DNA of 64,000 nucleotides, taken from assembly GCA_023266195.1 (NCBI GenBank), contig JAHFRP010000011.1, positions 59,754-123,753 of the forward strand. The letters are read 5' to 3'. Each line of letters starts with the position of its first letter. Within the stretch, counting starts at the first letter, position 1. This DNA is from Sulfuricella sp. (GTDB taxonomy: Bacteria; Pseudomonadota; Gammaproteobacteria; Burkholderiales; Sulfuricellaceae). Of this stretch, positions 16,684-27,482 are shown in pieces. The notes beneath the pieces are model-generated. The model saw only the letters and a list, made by a program, of their open reading frames with translations, was not told the origin of the DNA and made no database searches. The translations under genes were made by a program, and so were the position numbers.

Positions 16684-16799
16684 GCCACAGAGAACACAGA
16701 GATGAAGCGGATTTTTGACCATTTTTACACTCACCCGATGGGTGAGAACAGTTAGATCTGCAGCCCTTTTTTCTCTGCGAACTCTGTGTCCTCTGTGGC
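16684..16799. repeat. GCCACAGAG inverted repeat between mobB and smpB
   Basis: GCCACAGAGAACACAGAG (16684-16701) pairs with CTCTGTGTCCTCTGTGGC (16782-16799), 17 of 18 positions. In the centre CTCACCC-GAT-GGGTGAG (16732-16748) forms a second perfect hairpin. It fills the gap between mobB and smpB, both on the minus strand. It looks like a repetitive extragenic element; no gene is seen. Confidence 0.7.
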
Positions 16800-16820
16800 T
16801 AAATGCTTTTTCAAGGTTCA

Positions 16821-17264
16821 TCACTTGTTCCGCATCAGCCGTTGTTTCTCCCGCTGCCAGTCGCGGTCTTTTTCCGTTTCGCGCTTGTCGTGCTGTTTCT
16901 TGCCCTTGGCCAGGCCGATTTCCAGTTTGATGCGGCCGCGGGTGTAGTGCAGGTCCAGCGGCACCAGGGTATAGCCGGCGCGTTCCACCTTGCCGATCAG
17001 CTTGTAGATTTCCGTCGCATGCAGCAGCAGCTTGCGCGTGCGCACCGGATCGGGATGGACGTGGGTGGAGGCGGTGGGCAGCGGGCTGATATGGCAGCCG
17101 ATGAGAAACAGTTCGCCGCTACGGATGATCACGTAGGCTTCCTTGAGCTGCACGCGGACAGCGCGGATGGCCTTGACTTCCCATCCTTCGAGCACGATGC
17201 CGGCCTCGTGTTTTTCTTCGATGAAGTAGTCGTGGAAAGCTTTTTTGTTTTGTGCGATGCTCAT
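16821..17264 (-). CDS. smpB: SsrA-binding protein SmpB
   Basis: Binds tmRNA and brings it to stalled ribosomes for trans-translation. It is 147 aa. Core motifs: [60 protein letters not shown], and the basic C-terminal tail [13 protein letters not shown] that reaches the decoding site. It is divergent from ratA with only 55 bp between starts. ssrA itself is not in the window. Confidence 0.97.
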   Translation of the reverse strand: MSIAQNKKAFHDYFIEEKHEAGIVLEGWEVKAIRAVRVQLKEAYVIIRSGELFLIGCHISPLPTASTHVHPDPVRTRKLLLHATEIYKLIGKVERAGYTLVPLDLHYTRGRIKLEIGLAKGKKQHDKRETEKDRDWQREKQRLMRNK

Positions 17265-17319
17265 GAAGGCCGAGTTCTCGGTAAAATTCCAGGTTATTTT
17301 AACAGGCTCTGGTGGATTG

Positions 17320-17757
17320 ATGGCGGCAGTGGAAAAATCCGTGCTGGTTTTTTACTCGGCGCGGCAAATGTTCGTATTGGTGGATCGGGTCGAGGATTAC
17401 CCGCAGTTCCTGCCCTGGTGCGGCGGGACGGAAGTCCTGCGCCACAGCGACGAGGCGCTCCAGGCGACGGTCCATATCGATTACCACCACGTCAAGCAGA
17501 GCTTCACCACCGACAACACCCGGCAGGAGCCGAGCCTGATTGAAATCAAGCTACGCCATGGGCCGTTCAGCCGCCTGGATGGAAGCTGGCGTTTTCTCGA
17601 ACTGGATGAGGCGGCCTGCAAGATCGAGTTCAGGCTGGATTACGAATTTTCGAGCAGGATACTGGAAAAGCTGGTGAGTCCGGTGTTCGGGTATATCGCC
17701 AACAGCTTTGTCGAGGCTTTCGTTCAGCGCGCCGGGGTCGTCTATGGTGAGTCATGA
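17320..17757 (+). CDS. ratA: RatA family START-domain protein (ribosome association toxin / CoQ-binding)
   Basis: Small START/polyketide-cyclase fold protein. Relatives were described as RatA, which blocks 70S subunit association, and as Coq10-like ubiquinone-binding proteins; which role applies cannot be told from sequence. It is 145 aa from ATG 17320, starting [34 protein letters not shown], the family's usual N terminus; the frame extends upstream to 17245 but those residues are atypical. It overlaps rnfH by 4 bp. Confidence 0.92.
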   Translation: MAAVEKSVLVFYSARQMFVLVDRVEDYPQFLPWCGGTEVLRHSDEALQATVHIDYHHVKQSFTTDNTRQEPSLIEIKLRHGPFSRLDGSWRFLELDEAACKIEFRLDYEFSSRILEKLVSPVFGYIANSFVEAFVQRAGVVYGES

Positions 17758-18071
17758 GTGAAGAAATTTCGGTTGAAGTGGTGTACGCCTTGCCGCACCG
17801 GCAGGAAACGCTCCCGGTCAGGTTGAAGGCGGGCGCCACAGTTTCCCTGGCCATCGAGCAATCAGGCATCCTCGCCGATTTCCCGGAAATCGACCTGGCG
17901 AGCGCCAAGGTGGGCATTTTCGGCAAGCAGACCAGGCTTGATGCCGTGCTGCGGGACAAGGATCGGGTCGAGATTTACCGACCGCTCACCGCCGACCCGA
18001 AAGAGGTCCGCAAGAGGCGTGCGGCGGAAGGCAAGGGGGCCAAGCCGGTGGTTGGCGAGCCGGAAGGCTGA
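17754..18071 (+). CDS. rnfH: RnfH family ubiquitin-like protein (RatB)
   Basis: Small beta-grasp protein of 105 aa routinely paired with ratA. Motifs: VEVVYALPHRQETLPVRLKAGATV, DLASAKVGIFGKQTRLDAVLRDKDRVEIYRPLTADPKEVRKRRA. The ATGA overlap with ratA shows coupling. Cellular role is not settled; it is not necessarily linked to an Rnf complex, and none is present here. It converges on a DUF4124 gene 2 bp away. Confidence 0.92.
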   Translation: MSEEISVEVVYALPHRQETLPVRLKAGATVSLAIEQSGILADFPEIDLASAKVGIFGKQTRLDAVLRDKDRVEIYRPLTADPKEVRKRRAAEGKGAKPVVGEPEG

Positions 18072-18072
18072 A

Positions 18073-18546
18073 TCATTTGCACCAGGAGTCCGCCGCCCGC
18101 TGCGCTTCTTCAATGGCCTTGGGGCGGGCATCGTCCTCCAGATAGACGCGTTCGCCCTTTTCGTCGTATTTGACCATTCGTTGCCCATCCCGCAAGGCCT
18201 GTAGCTGATTGCGGGCCTGGGCGCAGTTTTCTTTCTTTCTCTTGGCTTCTTCCCGATCCTTGGCCTGCTTGGCGGCGGTTTCTTCGGCCTCTACCCTGCG
18301 TTTGCGGGATTCCAGGTCTCTTTCCGCCAGGCTTTTCGCCCCGCCTTTGCTGTCGGACATGGCATTGCCCGCGGCCGGTGCGCTATTGATGTTCAGCGTT
18401 TGTTGCGATTTTGCGGAGGCCGGGGGCGGCCCATCCGAATAGTGGACCTTGCCGTCGGCATCCACCCACTTGGTTATTCCCGCCTGCGAAGCGGTTGCCG
18501 CAAGCATCAGCGCAATCACGAACAGTGGCCGCATGGTCGTTTCCAT
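18073..18546 (-). CDS. Exported DUF4124-domain protein
   Basis: A signal peptide (MRPLFVIALMLAATASQA) precedes the DUF4124 signature GITKWVDADGKVHYSDGPPP. The rest is a long charged, probably coiled-coil helix (about residues 70-125: KSLAERDLESRKRRVEAEE and onward) and a short C-terminal Cys-containing end. It is 157 aa; the internal ATG four codons in may be the true start. The domain is common in proteobacterial periplasmic proteins, and no specific function is known. It lies 3 bp after the lipoprotein gene upstream. Confidence 0.85.
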   Translation of the reverse strand: METTMRPLFVIALMLAATASQAGITKWVDADGKVHYSDGPPPASAKSQQTLNINSAPAAGNAMSDSKGGAKSLAERDLESRKRRVEAEETAAKQAKDREEAKRKKENCAQARNQLQALRDGQRMVKYDEKGERVYLEDDARPKAIEEAQRAADSWCK

Positions 18547-18549
18547 TAT

Positions 18550-18894
18550 TTATTTGGTCGATGGGTAGTTCTTCTGCTCCAGCCCCAGGCGCGCCTGATC
18601 GCTGGCGATTTTGGAGAATTTCAGGACGGCGGTGCCGTTGCCTTTGGCAGCGGCATCCTGCGCTTTCCTAAGGGCGTCGTCCGCCGTGGTCCACAGGGAT
18701 TTCTGCGCTTTTGCCGCCTTCACGTCGGCCTCGGCCTTGGTCAGTGCCTGCGCGGCGTCTTCCGTCAACATGGGTTCCGCGGGCTTGGCTGCCTCAGCCG
18801 CAGGCCCGTCCGCTTTGACTGGGGCTGCCCCCTGGCAGCCGCCAACCAGGAAGAGGCCAACAATGGCGGCAATTGGAATCAGCGGGTTGCACAT
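18550..18894 (-). CDS. Small lipoprotein with helical DUF4398-like domain
   Basis: It is 114 aa with a lipobox LVGGC after a hydrophobic leader, a Pro/Ala linker, then two helices rich in Ala, Lys, Asp and Glu (AAQALTKAEADVKAAKAQKSLW, DALRKAQDAAAKGNGTAVLKFSKIASDQARLGLEQ). This resembles DUF4398 and SoxXA-binding-type small proteins; I cannot separate these. It is probably outer-membrane anchored and cotranscribed with the DUF4124 gene. Its promoter must lie in the 178-bp divergent region shared with guaB. Confidence 0.75.
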   Translation of the reverse strand: MCNPLIPIAAIVGLFLVGGCQGAAPVKADGPAAEAAKPAEPMLTEDAAQALTKAEADVKAAKAQKSLWTTADDALRKAQDAAAKGNGTAVLKFSKIASDQARLGLEQKNYPSTK

Positions 18895-19016
18895 GTCGGG
18901 TTCCTTCTTTGTTATGGCGTTGTCGTTCGCTAACCTTAGCTTCTCGTCTACTGCCAGTCAATGGTCCGTGTGTGCGGTGTGAAACGCATGGGATTAAGAA
19001 AAAGGGAGGAACCTCA

Positions 19017-19046
19017 TTTACCGAGTTCGCCGGAAGCTTGTATAAT
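19017..19046 (+). promoter_or_regulatory. Sigma-70 promoter of guaB
   Basis: A consensus TATAAT at 19041-19046 is preceded by TTTACC at 19017-19022 with an 18-bp spacer. The expected transcript start is near 19053, about 20 nt before the guaB ATG, leaving just room for the AAGGA ribosome binding site. Confidence 0.7.
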
Positions 19047-19048
19047 AG

Positions 19049-20533
<1,485 letters not shown>

Positions 20534-20563
20534 GCTGGTGGCTTGTTGCGGGTAGCTGGCAGC

Positions 20564-20929
20564 CATGCCGATTGAATCTTACCGGTCGCTTAATGTCTGG
20601 CAAAAATCGGTGGATTTTTCAGTGTCGGTTTATCAGTTGCTCGACAGGCTCCTAGGCATGAGCAGTTCGGGCTGACAAGTCAAATGCGGCGGGCAGCGGT
20701 ATCGATTGCTTCAAATATTGCTGAAGGGAAAGAGCGTCAGTCCGACCGCGACTTTTCTCGTTTTTTGGCCATTGCGCTTGGCTCCTTGGCGGAGTTGGAA
20801 ACCCAATTACTGATTTCCCTGCGGCTGGGTTATTTTGCCGAAGACGATTTGCAGGCCATAACTCAGCAAGCTGATGAAATAGGGAAAATGCTGCGTGGCT
20901 TGCTTAAAACACTGCGCAACAATTCTTAA
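20564..20929 (+). pseudogene. Frameshifted four-helix-bundle protein (23S rRNA intervening-sequence family)
   Basis: Frame 1 from ATG 20564 reads MPIESYRSLNVWQKSVDFSV... QLLDRL. Then the frame shifts and continues RHEQFGLTSQMRRAAVSIASNIAEGKERQ... KTLRNNS to 20929. Together they give the full family pattern (about 121 aa), including the hallmark SxASNIAEG. The break is at CTCCTAGG near 20650; one missing C would restore the DRLPRHEQFG reading. It is therefore either a recent pseudogene or a homopolymer sequencing error. Function of the family is unknown. It sits between guaB and guaA. Confidence 0.85.
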
Positions 20930-20932
20930 CCC

Positions 20933-20966
20933 CGGGCTACGAGCAACAAGCTACCCGCTACAGGCA
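20933..20966. repeat. GTAGC/GCTAC intergenic repeat before guaA
   Basis: GGGCTACGAGCAACAAGCTACCCGCTACAGG resembles the palindromes in the isc operon (520-606 and 1476-1573). A partner half, GGTGGCTTGTTGCGGGTAGCTGGCAGCC, is at 20536-20563 on the other side of the four-helix-bundle gene. The gene and its flanks may have inserted into one such palindrome. Confidence 0.5.
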
Positions 20967-20973
20967 CTAAAAA

Positions 20974-22536
20974 ATGCATCAAAAAATCCTCATCCTCGAT
21001 TTCGGCTCCCAATACACCCAGCTGATCGCCCGCCGGGTGCGCGAAGCCAGCGTCTACTGCGAGCTTCATCCTTACGATGTGAGCGAACAGTTCATCCGCG
21101 ATTTCAACCCCAAGGGCATCATCCTTTCCGGCGGGCCATCCTCGGTCTACGAGGACGAAACCCCGCGCGCGCCCGACGCCGTGTTCCAGCTCGGCGTGCC
21201 GGTGCTCGGTATCTGCTACGGCATGCAAACCATGGCGGCGCAGCTCGGCGGCAAGGTGGAAAACGCCTCGCACCGCGAATTCGGCTACGCCGAGGTGCGC
21301 GCCCAAGGCCATTCGGCGTTGCTGCGCGACATTCAGGATCGCGCTAACGACGAAGGCCACGGCCTGCTCGACGTGTGGATGAGCCACGGCGACAAGGTGA
21401 CCGAAATGCCGGCCGGCTTCAAGGTGATCGGCTCCAACGCCGCCACGCCGATTGCCGGGATGGCCGACGAAACGCGCAGTTTCTACGGCGTGCAATTTCA
21501 TCCGGAAGTCACCCACACCCTGCAAGGCAAGGCCATTTTCGAGCGCTTCGTGCACGACATCTGCGGCTGCGGTTACGATTGGAACATGCCGGATTACGTC
21601 GAGGAGGCGATCGGCAGGATCCGCTCCGAAGTGGGCGCCGATGAGGTGATTCTCGGCCTGTCGGGCGGCGTGGACTCGTCGGTGGTGGCGGCGCTCTTGC
21701 ATCGCGCCATCGGCACTCAGCTGACCTGCGTTTTCGTGGACAACGGCCTGCTGCGCCTGAACGAGGCCGAGCAGGTGATGAAGACCTTCGCCGACAATCT
21801 GGGCGTCAAGGTGATCCACGTCGATGCCGGCGCTGAATTCATGAAACACCTGGCGGGCGTGACCGACCCGGAACAGAAGCGCAAGATCATCGGCCGCGAA
21901 TTCGTCGAGGTGTTCCAGCGCGAGTCGGCCAAGCTGCCCAACGCCAAATGGCTGGCGCAAGGCACCATCTATCCGGACGTGATCGAATCGGCCGGAGCGA
22001 AGACCAAGAAAGCCCACGCCATCAAGTCCCACCACAACGTCGGCGGCCTGCCCGAAACCCTGCATCTGAAGCTGCTGGAACCCTTGCGCGAGCTGTTCAA
22101 GGACGAGGTGCGCGAGTTGGGCATCGCACTGGGATTGCCGCACGACATGGTCTACCGCCATCCCTTCCCCGGCCCCGGCCTGGGCGTACGCATCCTCGGC
22201 GAGGTCAAGGTCGAATACGCCGAACTGCTGCGCCGCGCCGACGCCATCTTCATCGAAGAACTGCGCGCCTCCGGCTGGTACGAGAAAACCTCCCAAGCCT
22301 TCGCTGTTTTCCTGCCGGTGAAATCGGTCGGCGTGATGGGCGACGGACGCACTTATGATTACGTAGTCGCGCTGCGGGCGGTGCAAACGCAGGATTTCAT
22401 GACGGCGCACTGGGCTGAACTCCCTTACACGCTGCTGGGAAGAGTGTCCAACCGCATCATCAACGAAGTGCGCGGTATCAACCGCGTGGTCTACGATATC
22501 TGCGGCAAGCCGCCGGCGACAATCGAGTGGGAGTGA
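20974..22536 (+). CDS. guaA: GMP synthase (glutamine-hydrolysing) GuaA
   Basis: Amidates XMP to GMP. It is 520 aa. The N-terminal class I amidotransferase has nucleophile C81 in GICYGMQTM and the His/Glu of QFHPEVTHT. The ATP pyrophosphatase domain has the PP-loop [15 protein letters not shown] near 228-242. The C-terminal dimerisation domain ends PPATIEWE. The last 17 coding bases (22519-22535) recur at 28633-28649, marking guaA as the integration site of an adjacent island. Confidence 0.98.
   Translation: MHQKILILDFGSQYTQLIARRVREASVYCELHPYDVSEQFIRDFNPKGIILSGGPSSVYEDETPRAPDAVFQLGVPVLGICYGMQTMAAQLGGKVENASHREFGYAEVRAQGHSALLRDIQDRANDEGHGLLDVWMSHGDKVTEMPAGFKVIGSNAATPIAGMADETRSFYGVQFHPEVTHTLQGKAIFERFVHDICGCGYDWNMPDYVEEAIGRIRSEVGADEVILGLSGGVDSSVVAALLHRAIGTQLTCVFVDNGLLRLNEAEQVMKTFADNLGVKVIHVDAGAEFMKHLAGVTDPEQKRKIIGREFVEVFQRESAKLPNAKWLAQGTIYPDVIESAGAKTKKAHAIKSHHNVGGLPETLHLKLLEPLRELFKDEVRELGIALGLPHDMVYRHPFPGPGLGVRILGEVKVEYAELLRRADAIFIEELRASGWYEKTSQAFAVFLPVKSVGVMGDGRTYDYVVALRAVQTQDFMTAHWAELPYTLLGRVSNRIINEVRGINRVVYDICGKPPATIEWE
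22519..22535 (+). other. attL-like site: 3' end of guaA
   Basis: ACAATCGAGTGGGAGTG, encoding the guaA end TIEWE, is repeated directly at 28633-28649 with one substitution. The 3' end of guaA is a known genomic-island integration site. It is interpreted as the left boundary of a 6.1-kb island. Confidence 0.7.
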
Positions 22537-23015
22537 CCGGCATAGGAAGAGCCAATAATTTGTTCATCATTATCATTGACTTGCCGGTTTTTGACGATCA
22601 CTTCTGCCACATTGTCAATTACGCCGATTTTCGGTGGTAAGCAATTGATATCGAAAGGCTTCGCGCCTGTAATCTGTCGGCGGGCCGCGCCACCCAGCGC
22701 GCAGATTTGGCGGTAAACATAACGGTATTTGTTTTTGAAATCTCGGTGTCTGCATATACCGTCATATCTGTGTGATTTCAGACGGTAAAACCAAACAAAA
22801 GCGACATAAAAACCTTAAACGTTTCGGCGAGCTTATGTAGCTCGTAGTGGTGTTCCGGTTCATATTCGCTGCGCAGTAAATATCGATGATTTCGTTCAAT
22901 TCGTCCTTCACGGAGAAATGAACTGTGCGATCGATAGGATGTCAGGCAGAAAGTTCGTATCCTTTCGGCATTCGAAATCTATCGTCCGGGACAATGGTCG
23001 GCGGGTACTGAGTCC
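22537..23015. other. Gene-free region after guaA (inside island)
   Basis: No convincing gene is seen on either strand. It is more AT-rich than guaA. The word GACGGTAAAA near 22782 recurs near 28556, close to the far end of the island. An integrase gene, expected next to guaA for such an island, is absent. Confidence 0.6.
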
Positions 23016-25186
23016 ATGATTGAGCGCGATCCGTTATTGGAGTTGAAGGCTGAAAATGCCCGCTTGATCGCCCTGCTGGAAGCGAACGGCATTCAATGGC
23101 GCGCGCCACTGGAGCCTGTGCCGCTAGCTTCGACGCCGGAACCTTCACGGCTTTCCACGGATGATAAGGTGGCGCTGTTTCGCCGGTTGTTCCGGGGACG
23201 CACGGATGTCTATCCAATCCGTTGGGAAGGTAAGACTTCGGCGAAATCGGGATACTCGCCGGCCTGCGCCAACGAATGGCGCACCGGTGTTTGCGAGAAG
23301 CCGCGCATCAAGTGTGGGGACTGCGGCAGCCGACTACTGATTCCGCTATCGGATGCAGTCCTGTACGACCATCTTGCCGGCAAGCATACCGTCGGTGTCT
23401 ATCCTCTGCTGGAAGACGACACCTGCTATTTTCTTGCCATCGATTTCGACGAAGCAGAATGGAAAGAAGATGCTCGGGCTTTCATGCAATCCTGTACCGA
23501 ACTCGGTGCCCCGGCGGCGCTTGAGATTTCACGGTCCGGCAAGGGGGCGCACGTCTGGGTATTTTTCGCTGGCCGGGTGCCGGCGCGCGATGTCCGCCGC
23601 TTGGGCACGGCCATCATCAGTCATACCTGCTCGCGCACCCGGCAATTGAAGCTCGCGTCCTATGACCGCCTGTTCCCCAATCAGGACACGATGCCCAAGG
23701 GCGGTTTCGGCAACCTGATCGCCTTACCGCTGCAGAAAATCCCCCGTGAGAACGGTTGCAGCGTATTTGTCGATGCGGAACTGCACCCGTTCGACGACCA
23801 ATGGGCGTTCCTCGCAGCCATCAGACCGATGGCGCCGCACGATATCGAGCCGACCATTCTGCGTGCTACCGGTGGCGTGCATCCATTGGATGTCACATTC
23901 ATCGACGAAGAAGAGTTGGCAAAGCCGTGGCAGCGTTCGATGCCGGTCGCGAATAAATTGTCGGGACCTTCCCTCCCAGAGTCGCTTACTGTGACGCTGG
24001 CCAATCTCGTCTACTTCGAGAAAGCGCAGTTGCCACAGGCGCTGGCGAACCGCTTGATCCGCCTCGCCGCGTTCCAGAATCCGGAGTTCTACAAGGCGCA
24101 GGCGATGCGGCTGTCGGTCTGGGATAAACCGCGCGTGATCGGCTGTGCCGAGAACTATCCGCAGCACATCGCCTTGCCACGCGGTTGTCTGGATGCCGCG
24201 CAGGCGTTGTTGAGAGACAACGACGTCCGCTGCGAGCTGCGTGATGAGCGCTACGGCGGCGAGCCGCTGGAAGTCACCTTTGCTGGCAAGTTGCGCCCGG
24301 ATCAGCATTCGGCGGTTTCGGAAATGCTGAGCCATGACGTCGGCGTGCTGTGCGCGCCTACCGCCTTCGGCAAGACGGTCACCGCGGCAGCGATGATCGC
24401 CAACCGTGGTGTGAACACTCTGGTGCTGGTGCACCGAACGGAGCTGCTCAAGCAGTGGCAGGCGCGCCTGCAGCCCTTTCTTGGCATCGGCAAAGGCATG
24501 ATCGGCACAATCGGCGGCGGCAAGGCCAAACCCACAGGGAAGATCGATATCGCGGTGATGCAGTCCTTGTCGCGGCAAAGCGAAGTGAATCCGTTGGTCG
24601 AGAACTACGGTCATGTCATCGTCGACGAGTGCCACCATGTCGGGGCGGTGTCGTTCGAAGCGATTCTGAAGCGGGTCAAGGCGAAATACGTGCTCGGCCT
24701 CACCGCCACGCCGATCCGCCGCGATGGCCAGCAGCCGATCATTTTCATGCAGTGCCGGCCCCTTTCATCCTGCACGGGCGGATATCGAAGAAGCGGCGCG
24801 CCACATTGATCGCGGAACTCGAAGCGCTGCCACCCGATGCACCTCGGGTTCTGCTCGCTACCGGAAAACTGGTCGGCGAAGGTTTCGACCATCCACCGCT
24901 CGATACCTTGGTGCCGGCCATGCCGATTTCGTGGAAGGGCACGCTTCAGCAGTACGCTGGCCGTTTGCACCGCGAACACGCCGCCAAGACCGACGTGCGT
25001 GTCGTCGACTTCGTGGACGCGGGTCACCCGGCGTTGCTGCGAATGTGGGACAAGCGCCAGCATGGATATAGGGCCATGGGGTATCGGCTGGGCATCGAGT
25101 TGAGTCAAACTTCGGCCTCCGGTGCGATCAGGCAGAACGTGCTCGAACTCGGCATCACGCCACTGCCAGAAAGAAAATCGTCGTGA
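23016..25186 (+). pseudogene. TOTE-type primase-helicase, disrupted by internal deletion and frameshift
   Basis: The N-terminal archaeo-eukaryotic primase domain (residues about 50-250) shows a Cys cluster C84, C93, C100, C103, the metal-binding D143-x-D145 (AIDFDEAEW), SGKGAHVW with H179, and SYDRLFPNQDTMPKGGFGNLIALPLQ. This is the pattern of the TOTE conflict-system primase. A superfamily 2 helicase follows: Walker A APTAFGKT at 447-454, DECH at 537-540, TATP at 563-566. Near 24750 the frame breaks. The next frame resumes at FILHGRISKKRRATLIAEL and runs to the motif VI region QYAGRLHREH, ending at 25186. Roughly 100 residues that should connect them (including motif IV) are missing, so the helicase is very likely dead. 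Confidence 0.85.
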
Positions 25187-26343
25187 GCGAATACCAATAC
25201 TACGAATTCGTCGCCATCGATCAGCCGCTGACGCCGAAGCAAATGGCGGAGCTGCGTTCGCGCTCTTCCCGCGCCATCATCACCCCGACCAGCTTCGTCA
25301 ACGATTACCAATGGGGCGATCTCAAAGGCGATCCGGCTGACTGGATGCGGCGCTATTTCGATGCCCACGTTTATGTTGCCAACTGGTGCGCCTGCTGGTT
25401 GTTCCTGCGGGTGCCGAAGGACGCTTTCGATGCAAAGACCCTCCAGGCCTTCGAAACCGGATCCGCCTTGACGGTCGATCGGACGGATCCGCACTGGATA
25501 CTCGAATGGGCACTAAACGAGAGCGAAAATTACGACCGCTTCGGCGAAGAGGATGGCCGGGGCTGGATGGGCAGGCTGGTGCCATTGCGCGACGACCTGC
25601 TGCGTGGCGACCTGCGCCCGCTCTATCTCGGCTGGCTGGCCGGCGTCAGCGCCGGCGAAGTCGACGCAGCGGCCACCGAGCCCCCGCCGCCGCCTGGGCT
25701 TTCCCGGCTGACCGCTGCCCAGCAGTCGCTGGCCGAATTCCAGGAAATCGATCAGGACCTGCTGACGGCGGCCGGTTTGGCCGACAGGGAAGCGTCCGAC
25801 AGCGATGCCAGGGACGATGCGGAGCAGGATGCCTGGATCGCCGATCTTCCAACGGCAGAAAGAACGGCAGCGCTCAAACTGCTCCTGACGGGGCACGCAC
25901 GGCAAGCCGAGCGCCGGCTGAAATCCCGCTTCCTTGCCTGGCAGCGCGAACAGCAGCCCGTCGGCGAACCCGAACTGCGGCGGCGGACGGTTGCCGAACT
26001 CCAGGAACTGGCGAAATCCGCCGCCGAATCGAGAAAACAGCGGGAAGCCGAGCGGCGCAAAAAGGCTGAAGCCGAGCGGCAGGCTAAGCGCGAAGCCAGC
26101 CTGCGCACCCTGGCCACCGATTTTGATCGGTGTTGGCAAGCTGCCGATGCGCGAGCCGAACGAGGCATCGCCTCTGCCTACGATGAAGTGAAACGTGACC
26201 TTGTGGACCTGGCCGATGCCTATAGGCTTTGCGCTTCCCGAGCGGACTTCGATCGGGCGATGGAGTTGTTCATGGCGCGCCACGGCAAGCGCGGCGCCTT
26301 GGTCCGCCGTCTGGTTGAGGCGGGACTCTGGAAGAAGTCATAA
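25183..26343 (+). CDS. Conserved protein of unknown function with C-terminal coiled coil
   Basis: It is 386 aa, with a GTG start overlapping the preceding stop (GTGA), so it is coupled to the primase-helicase. The N-terminal domain (about 1-140) is rich in aromatic residues (MSEYQYYEFVAIDQPLT, SFVNDYQWGDLKGDP, DAHVYVANWCACWLFLRVP). A Pro-rich linker (EPPPPPG) follows near 165, then a strongly charged helix at about 260-310 (KSAAESRKQREAERRKKAEAE), probably coiled coil. I do not recognise a named family. Context suggests it functions with the neighbouring element genes. Confidence 0.75.
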   Translation: MSEYQYYEFVAIDQPLTPKQMAELRSRSSRAIITPTSFVNDYQWGDLKGDPADWMRRYFDAHVYVANWCACWLFLRVPKDAFDAKTLQAFETGSALTVDRTDPHWILEWALNESENYDRFGEEDGRGWMGRLVPLRDDLLRGDLRPLYLGWLAGVSAGEVDAAATEPPPPPGLSRLTAAQQSLAEFQEIDQDLLTAAGLADREASDSDARDDAEQDAWIADLPTAERTAALKLLLTGHARQAERRLKSRFLAWQREQQPVGEPELRRRTVAELQELAKSAAESRKQREAERRKKAEAERQAKREASLRTLATDFDRCWQAADARAERGIASAYDEVKRDLVDLADAYRLCASRADFDRAMELFMARHGKRGALVRRLVEAGLWKKS

Positions 26344-26361
26344 CGATGTTGGGGGCTGAGA

Positions 26362-26685
26362 ATGAACGGGACACCAAGGTTCTCCACGAAACGCCTCGAT
26401 CAACTGATCGAGGAGGCGACCACCGACGCCTACAACGAATCGGAACAGACCGGCGGGTTCTTTGCCATGCTTGAAGAGAACCTCACCCTTCCATTCGTGA
26501 CCCAGGTGCTCGGGCAGGCAGTGACGGTTGCCAGGCTTGACCTTACCAACCGCGACCAAATCGTCGCCATTTGCTCGCGAGGAGATGCGACTCAGGCAAT
26601 TCCCATCCTTGATCTGCCATTGCCCAAGCCACTGCCGGAGGGGGCGGAGTGGATCGAGGCCTACCGTCGCTGGTGCGGAAATTAA
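26362..26685 (+). CDS. CcbP-like calcium-binding domain protein
   Basis: It is 107 aa. The core ESEQTGGFFAMLEENLTLPFVTQVLG followed by VTVARLDLTNRDQIVAICSRG and the end PLPKPLPEGAEWIEAYRRW matches the small acidic domain known from the cyanobacterial calcium-binding protein CcbP. Whether it binds calcium here is unproven. It is 18 bp after the coiled-coil gene and likely in the same operon. Possibly an accessory of the island element. Confidence 0.7.
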   Translation: MNGTPRFSTKRLDQLIEEATTDAYNESEQTGGFFAMLEENLTLPFVTQVLGQAVTVARLDLTNRDQIVAICSRGDATQAIPILDLPLPKPLPEGAEWIEAYRRWCGN

Positions 26686-26785
26686 ACCAACGGGACGCGC
26701 CATTACCTGCTTAAACCGCTTCATCCCAACCGCGACATTGCGGAAAAATGCCTGGTTATTGTCTTGTTCTCCGTCGTTCAGCGCG

Positions 26786-27118
26786 TCAACCGATGGCTAG
26801 CTTGACCGGCTTGCCGACGCGACTGAGCATTTCCACCAACGTGTCGATGGTGAACTTGGCCGTCTTCTTGTTCACCACGTCGGACACGCGTGGACGTGAG
26901 ACCATCAAAATCTCGGCGGCCTCGGCCTGCTTCAGGTGATGCTCGGCAATCCAGGTGGACAGCTCGTCCATCAGCTGCTGCTTCAGCAGCTGGGTGTCAT
27001 TGATCTGCTTGCGAGAGGCTGCTTGCAAACGTTTAGCTTCAGCGGGCGCGAAGCCGAGTTCCAAGAAGAGATTCGCTCCCGGCTTCGTCACGTGGCGGAT
27101 TTCGGTGTCGATCTTCAT
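26786..27118 (-). CDS. higA: HigA-type antitoxin (XRE helix-turn-helix)
   Basis: It is 110 aa. The C-terminal half is an XRE helix-turn-helix (LKQAEAAEILMVSRPRVSDVVNKKTAKFTIDTLVEML); the N-terminal part should cap the toxin. It is encoded after the toxin and overlaps it by 4 bp, the order typical of HigBA. It probably represses its own operon through the palindrome at 27467-27482. Confidence 0.88.
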   Translation of the reverse strand: MKIDTEIRHVTKPGANLFLELGFAPAEAKRLQAASRKQINDTQLLKQQLMDELSTWIAEHHLKQAEAAEILMVSRPRVSDVVNKKTAKFTIDTLVEMLSRVGKPVKLAIG

Positions 27119-27456
27119 TTCTTAGCCTTTCTTGCGTTGACCACGGCGCGGTAGCGCGCCTCGGCAATGGCTTTGTCCTGCTTACCGGTCGCTTGGGTCT
27201 TCTTCTGAAAGCTATGCAGAACGTAAATAGCTTCCTCGAACTTGGTGACGTACATCACCCGGTAGATGCCGCTCGCGTCCTTGACGCGAATCTCCTTTGT
27301 GCCGGCACCCACGTCGTCGAAGGGTTTCCAGTCGGTCGGCTCAAGACCCGCCTGAACCTTGCCCAGTTGGAAGCCGGCTTCCTTGCGGGGATCTTGCGGG
27401 AAGGCCAGAAGATCATCGTAGGCAGATCCAACCCAGCGGATTTCTTTGCCGTCCAT
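27115..27456 (-). CDS. higB: HigB-type toxin (RelE/Gp49-like mRNA interferase)
   Basis: It is 113 aa. The Gp49-like signature is clear: KEIRVKDASGIYRVMYVTKFEEAIYVLHSFQKKTQATGKQDKAIAEARYRAV. Members cleave mRNA on the ribosome. Basic residues near the C terminus (RYRAVVNARKAKK) fit RNA binding. It is the first gene of a minus-strand operon with higA. Confidence 0.9.
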   Translation of the reverse strand: MDGKEIRWVGSAYDDLLAFPQDPRKEAGFQLGKVQAGLEPTDWKPFDDVGAGTKEIRVKDASGIYRVMYVTKFEEAIYVLHSFQKKTQATGKQDKAIAEARYRAVVNARKAKK

Positions 27457-27466
27457 GGAATTTCGT

Positions 27467-27482
27467 GTATAAAATATTATAC
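27467..27482 (-). promoter_or_regulatory. higBA operator/promoter palindrome
   Basis: GTATAA-N4-TTATAC lies 11 bp before the higB start and overlaps an AT-rich -10-like element. Its position fits an autoregulatory HigA site. Confidence 0.55.

Noticed and set aside
20643..20655. 13-bp match (CGACAGGCTCCTA) to the right end of the 166-bp MITE
   Set aside because: The bases encode the expected LLDRL segment of the four-helix-bundle protein, and no other MITE sequence flanks them; best explained as chance.
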